Positions 13,139 to 16,336 of a DNA stretch of 16,336 nucleotides are shown here, piece after piece. Made by a program: the position numbers and the translations under genes. Origin of the DNA: DASYSA01 sp036003885 (GTDB lineage: Bacteria; Acidobacteriota; Blastocatellia; UBA7656). The notes beneath the pieces were generated by a model. The model saw only the letters and a list, made by a program, of their open reading frames with translations, had not been told where the DNA came from and did not search any database. How positions within the stretch are numbered: the first letter of the stretch is position 1; each line of letters begins with the position of its first letter. The DNA is taken from NCBI GenBank assembly GCA_036003885.1, contig DASYSA010000254.1, forward strand, positions 1 through 16,336, read 5' to 3'.

Positions 13139-15058
13139 ATGGTTCCTATACAAGTCGCATTTGAAACTCTCTACAGCCAGGCTGATCCCACAGCCTGGGA
13201 GTACTACGGAGATCTCGGTCCTTCGCGGATTCAAGTTTTTGCCAGCCCCCTAACGATCACGCTGGGAGCAACACTACTAGTCAGCACCGCCGCTTACGTG
13301 GTCATGCGTCTCTACGTGCGAACGGTCTTCCGCGAGAGCCAGCGTATCGCGTCACTTCCGCAAACTGGTCCAGGTGTGGAGGACGGCACTCGGCCGCCGC
13401 TGCTGCCTGCGATCGGTCCCCTTGAAATCCAAACCGAGAAGCCTGATGGGTCTGACAGTCCATCGCCTCCGCGGTCGCCGACCTTCCAGCATGCCGAAAC
13501 CGCTCGGCACCGTGCGGCGTGTTTCTATGCTCTCGGCGGCTCCGTCCACGCTGCGACATCCGCGGGCTTGCTGTTCCTAATTGGGGGCTATTCCCTCCCT
13601 TCCATACCATCGCGGTCGACAATGTTGGTGTGTTTTGCCGCCGTGTTTTGGTCGTGGTCTTTCATCACGATGATCGCGCTCGCTCTGTTCCTGGGCCCGG
13701 ACCGCCGCCTCCGTGGGCTCCTTGTCTTAGCGTATGTAGGAACGCTTCCGTCAATGGGCGTGCTACTGCAGCTCGTGGGCGCTCCAGCGCTTCCGCTTGC
13801 AGACGTTGGACTGATGCCGAAGGACCAGGCAGACCTACTACTTGCGCTCGCCAGCTCGTTGACGGGGCAGCAGGTTACCGCTGAAGCAGTGACGTTCTCG
13901 CCGCTCTCACAACCGATTCTATTCTGGAGCCTGAGCGCAGCCCCGCTGATGATTCCCTTTGTCGCCTTTAATCGATTTATTCGCGGGACCGTAGGACCGT
14001 TGTTTATCTTCCTGGCGTTGATGATGGTTCTGTCGACCTTTCTCATTATGGACCTCGTCCTCTACACATCTCCGGGCGTTTGGCTCGCCGGCCATATCAA
14101 GGGAATATTTGGTAGCTCTACCTTTGGAGTTCTGATGGTCATCAGTCTCATGCTCTCGGCGGTCGTCGCCTGGTTCGGGCTGCTGTGGATCGCTCGCCGT
14201 TATCGCCGTATGCAGATGAGCGATCAGACATTCCTTTTCGATGCCCTGTGGCTCTCGGTCTCATTGTGGGTATCCGTCTATCTCATGGGCAACAACAACC
14301 AATTCCGCTACTTGCTCGGATTACTGCCCTTTGCTCTTTACAAGATTACCGTGGGATACGGGCTAAGGCGACTTGCGGCGTGTGCGGAACCCCTGCCGAA
14401 GGCGCGCCTGCTTTTTCTTCGGGTGTTTGGGTCACCGAGCCGATCCGAGAGGCTGTTCGACCTCTTAGCCGCGCGCTGGCGGTATGCGGGTAGTATTCAG
14501 CTCATCAGCGCTACGGACGTGGCCCGCGGTCGTTTTGAGCCCGATGAGTTCCTTGATTTTCTCAGCAGGCGGTTAACCAGCGCCTACATCAGCACAGGTA
14601 CTGATCTCGACCGGCGCCTTGGAGGGCTCGCCGTTCGGCCCGACCCGGATGGGCGCTACCGTGTCAACGAATTCTTCTGCCGCGTCGATACCTGGCAGCA
14701 AACGGTGACAAGGCTGATGGCGCAGAGCGATCTCGTGGCGATGGACCTGCGTGCTTTCACATCCGAAAGGAAGGGTTCCATTTTTGAACTCGGCGCCCTG
14801 ATCGATGAGGTGCCGCTGGACCGCGTAGTGCTGCTGATCGACCAAACCACCGACGAGCCGCTCTTGAGACGGACGCTCGCCGATCTGTGGCGAACGATGA
14901 ACCCTCAGTCACCCAACGCAAATGGCGGAATCGCGCGCATACGTATGATCGATCTCGCCTGCGGCTATCCTGCCGCGGTACGTCGTCTCATGCAGCTTGG
15001 CGATGAGGTCATCGCGTGCAGCGGCGTAACGAACCTGGGCAGGCGATGCAAGCTTTGA
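13139..15058 (+). CDS. Polytopic membrane protein with a C-terminal TIR/deoxyribosyltransferase-like cytosolic domain
   Basis: Start ATG 13139 is chosen over an upstream GTG (13037) because GGAG lies 8 nt before it; this gives 639 aa. About nine hydrophobic segments are seen near residues 38-60, 128-150, 161-185, 191-213, 257-277, 286-309, 328-352, 365-383 and 389-406, with a Pro/Ser-rich loop at 75-120. Residues 415-639 are soluble. LLFLRVFGSPSRSERLFDLL opens like a Rossmann-type first strand and helix. SDLVAMDLRAF (530-540) and GSIFELGAL (546-554) resemble the 'aDxxxxDLxxxxxGxxxELG' core of TIR-like and nucleoside-deoxyribosyltransferase-like domains, with Glu550 as candidate active-site residue. 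DRVVLLIDQTTD follows as the next strand. I do not recognise a named family. The arrangement (membrane sensor plus putative nucleotide-processing domain) is reminiscent of bacterial conflict effectors, but this is inference. Confidence 0.85.
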   Translation: MVPIQVAFETLYSQADPTAWEYYGDLGPSRIQVFASPLTITLGATLLVSTAAYVVMRLYVRTVFRESQRIASLPQTGPGVEDGTRPPLLPAIGPLEIQTEKPDGSDSPSPPRSPTFQHAETARHRAACFYALGGSVHAATSAGLLFLIGGYSLPSIPSRSTMLVCFAAVFWSWSFITMIALALFLGPDRRLRGLLVLAYVGTLPSMGVLLQLVGAPALPLADVGLMPKDQADLLLALASSLTGQQVTAEAVTFSPLSQPILFWSLSAAPLMIPFVAFNRFIRGTVGPLFIFLALMMVLSTFLIMDLVLYTSPGVWLAGHIKGIFGSSTFGVLMVISLMLSAVVAWFGLLWIARRYRRMQMSDQTFLFDALWLSVSLWVSVYLMGNNNQFRYLLGLLPFALYKITVGYGLRRLAACAEPLPKARLLFLRVFGSPSRSERLFDLLAARWRYAGSIQLISATDVARGRFEPDEFLDFLSRRLTSAYISTGTDLDRRLGGLAVRPDPDGRYRVNEFFCRVDTWQQTVTRLMAQSDLVAMDLRAFTSERKGSIFELGALIDEVPLDRVVLLIDQTTDEPLLRRTLADLWRTMNPQSPNANGGIARIRMIDLACGYPAAVRRLMQLGDEVIACSGVTNLGRRCKL

Positions 15059-15122
15059 ACGCCTGTCCATCGTTGATCAAGATTGCTTAGTGAAGTCTCG
15101 TATACCAGGCCATCATCATCGG

Positions 15123-16336
15123 TCACAAATCTTCTCTGTAGACTCGTCTGGTTCGTGTGATGTGTGGCCGCGGAGGCGGCTTTTGTTCGATCCCCAATTC
15201 ACGTTGGGCCACTGCGTTGTTGGCATCGAGCATCAGGGTTTCGAGGAAGTAATGCTGGGCCTTCTTTTCCATTCCAGCATCTTTGTATAGCAGGGCGAGC
15301 CTGAGCCGCACTTCGGCGTTCAAGCGGTCCAACTCAGCCGCTCGCAGCATGTGCTGTTCGGCCTCGCGACGTATGCGCTGATTGCGTATAAGGCCGCCGC
15401 CGAGTGTACAGGTGACGTGACAGCCCTTGTCGTGAGTATGCTCTTTGTGCGCCTGACGGGCTTGCGAGAGTACGGAGAGCGTTACCCCGAGGTAGTAGTG
15501 ATAGCGGGATTGGCTCGCATCAAGCTTAGCCGCCTCGCGAAAAAGGTGGACGGCGCTGTGGAAGTCTCTTTGGTCAAAGTGCGCCCGGCCCCGGTTATAC
15601 TGTTGCTCCGCCATCTGTACGGGATCGAAGACCTGTCCAGGCCTGACTCTCGGGGCCTCAGAACGAGGAGTCGCAGTCACTTCAAAACTGTCGCCTGGCA
15701 GAGGCAGAGGCAGAGGGGCCTTCTTGTGCGAGGTCTGTTGTGCCGGCGGTGTTGCGCCAACCGGTCTTTCTGCTCTGGTTTTCTTCGTGGGCTTCGATTT
15801 TGCGTTCGGCGGCCGGTCGTAAGCGCTGCGCTTTTCGGGATCGCTGAGCGTAGCATATGCCAGTTCTATCTTCGCGAGCAGGGTTTCCACTTGCTGCGCG
15901 AGTTCCCGGTTGTCAGGCCAGCGACTCCTGAACAAATCGAACCTCTCCCCCATGTCCTGATAGGCGTCGGTGATCCTGCTCGTGGGTGCGATTCGCTCGA
16001 CCCCAAGCTGTTCGTAGTAGTTTGCGGACTCGATGAAGGTCAGCTTCCGCGCGACCACGTCGAGCACCCACTCGAGTGATGCTCCGCCATACCTGCCGCT
16101 ATCGAAGCCAGGGAAGAATGATTCCTGAGGCACGACAGGAACCGGCTTCACAGGTTCGACCGGCTGCTCGTTGGCGCTCTGAGTCTCGCTGGGAATCTGA
16201 GTCTCGCTCGGAATCTCGGTCTCGCTGGCGCTTTGGGTTTCGCTGGGGATCTGGGTCTCGCCGGCGATCTGCGTTTCGGCGGCTAGCTGGGTTTCGCTGG
16301 CTACCTGCGTTTCGTTGTCGATCTGGGTTTCGCTGG
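15123..16336 (-). CDS. J-domain-like/TPR protein with an N-terminal hexapeptide repeat (5' end outside window)
   Basis: The frame is open from the right edge to a TGA at 15123. A GTG at 16151 could be read as a start, but the frame continues upstream through a perfectly in-frame repeat array, so the gene begins outside the window. Counting from the codon at 16151, residues 36-113 form a DnaJ-like domain: ANYYEQLGV, ITDAYQDMGERF, then AYATLSDPEKRSAYDR. The HPD motif needed to stimulate Hsp70 is missing; RWPDN occupies the region. A Lys/Pro-rich linker follows. Residues about 180-330 are TPR repeats: YNRGRAHFDQRDFHSAVHLFREAAKLD, YHYYLGVTLSVL, and the final RLALLYKDAGMEKKAQHYF pair. A 30-residue Cys/His-containing insertion sits between the second and third helices pairs. 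Such J-TPR proteins in deltaproteobacteria and acidobacteria often carry an N-terminal DUF4388-type domain, which may lie beyond the window. The gene converges with the membrane-protein gene, 64 bp apart. Confidence 0.85.
   Translation of the reverse strand, partial: SETQIDNETQVASETQLAAETQIAGETQIPSETQSASETEIPSETQIPSETQSANEQPVEPVKPVPVVPQESFFPGFDSGRYGGASLEWVLDVVARKLTFIESANYYEQLGVERIAPTSRITDAYQDMGERFDLFRSRWPDNRELAQQVETLLAKIELAYATLSDPEKRSAYDRPPNAKSKPTKKTRAERPVGATPPAQQTSHKKAPLPLPLPGDSFEVTATPRSEAPRVRPGQVFDPVQMAEQQYNRGRAHFDQRDFHSAVHLFREAAKLDASQSRYHYYLGVTLSVLSQARQAHKEHTHDKGCHVTCTLGGGLIRNQRIRREAEQHMLRAAELDRLNAEVRLRLALLYKDAGMEKKAQHYFLETLMLDANNAVAQRELGIEQKPPPRPHITRTRRVYREDL
16173..16334 (-). repeat. 18-bp tandem repeat array coding for SETQxx hexapeptides
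   Basis: Nine consecutive 18-bp units are in frame with the J-domain/TPR gene and encode variants such as SETQID, NETQVA, SETQLA, GETQIP, SETQSA and SETEIP. Glu-Thr-Gln is almost invariant while positions 5 and 6 vary among hydrophobic/Pro/Ala residues. The plus strand reads as repeated 'GxxxxTCGCTGG'-like units. The array reaches the right edge, so its total length is unknown. Confidence 0.93.

Noticed and set aside
15351..16079. Plus-strand ORF of 242 aa
   Set aside because: Arg/Leu-rich shadow antisense to the J-domain/TPR gene.

Overview
The window is about 16 kb of bacterial chromosome, moderately GC-rich, and looks like an Acidobacteriota-type genome (perhaps Blastocatellia). This is inferred from three things seen here: a secreted subtilase with tandem C-terminal Ig-like domains, a long WD40 STAND protein, and a decayed fragment that reads like the C-terminus of a MacB/FtsX-type permease of the kind abundant in that phylum. 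No rRNA, tRNA, CRISPR array or intact transposon was seen.

Layout. (1) 1-475, minus: 5' part of a putative alpha/beta hydrolase, cut by the window edge. (2) 923-2947, minus: exported S8 serine protease with its own candidate promoter and a terminator-like hairpin. (3) 3193-3678 and 3771-4280, minus: a small cytosolic orphan protein and a small exported protein, probably co-transcribed. (4) 4506-5375, plus: a BpsA-type branched-polyamine synthase (PF01861 family). (5) 5390-10356, minus: a two-gene operon, a TIR-domain protein followed 5 nt later by an nSTAND1 NTPase with a transmembrane helix and 14 WD40 repeats. (6) 10683-12564, minus: an exported protein with two winged-helix-like repeats, overlapping a glutathionylspermidine-synthase-family ATP-grasp enzyme. 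(7) 12750-12850, plus: remnant of an ABC permease. (8) 13139-15058, plus: polytopic membrane protein with a TIR/deoxyribosyltransferase-like cytosolic domain. (9) 15123-16336, minus: J-domain/TPR protein with an 18-bp-period SETQxx hexapeptide array, open at the window edge.

How the genes may work together. The TIR + nSTAND1-WD40 pair is the best candidate for an interesting system. Its organisation matches the NTP-dependent biological-conflict (antiviral or self/non-self) systems predicted for multicellular-type bacteria. The WD40 propellers would sense, the STAND ATPase would switch, and the TIR protein, encoded immediately upstream and probably translationally coupled, would act as NAD-directed effector or signal producer. 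The operon is flanked by two enzymes from polyamine-related families (a BpsA homologue on one side, a GSP-synthase-like ligase with an exported partner on the other). A membrane protein carrying another possible nucleotide-processing domain lies nearby. Whether these form one island or merely adjoin cannot be decided from one window.
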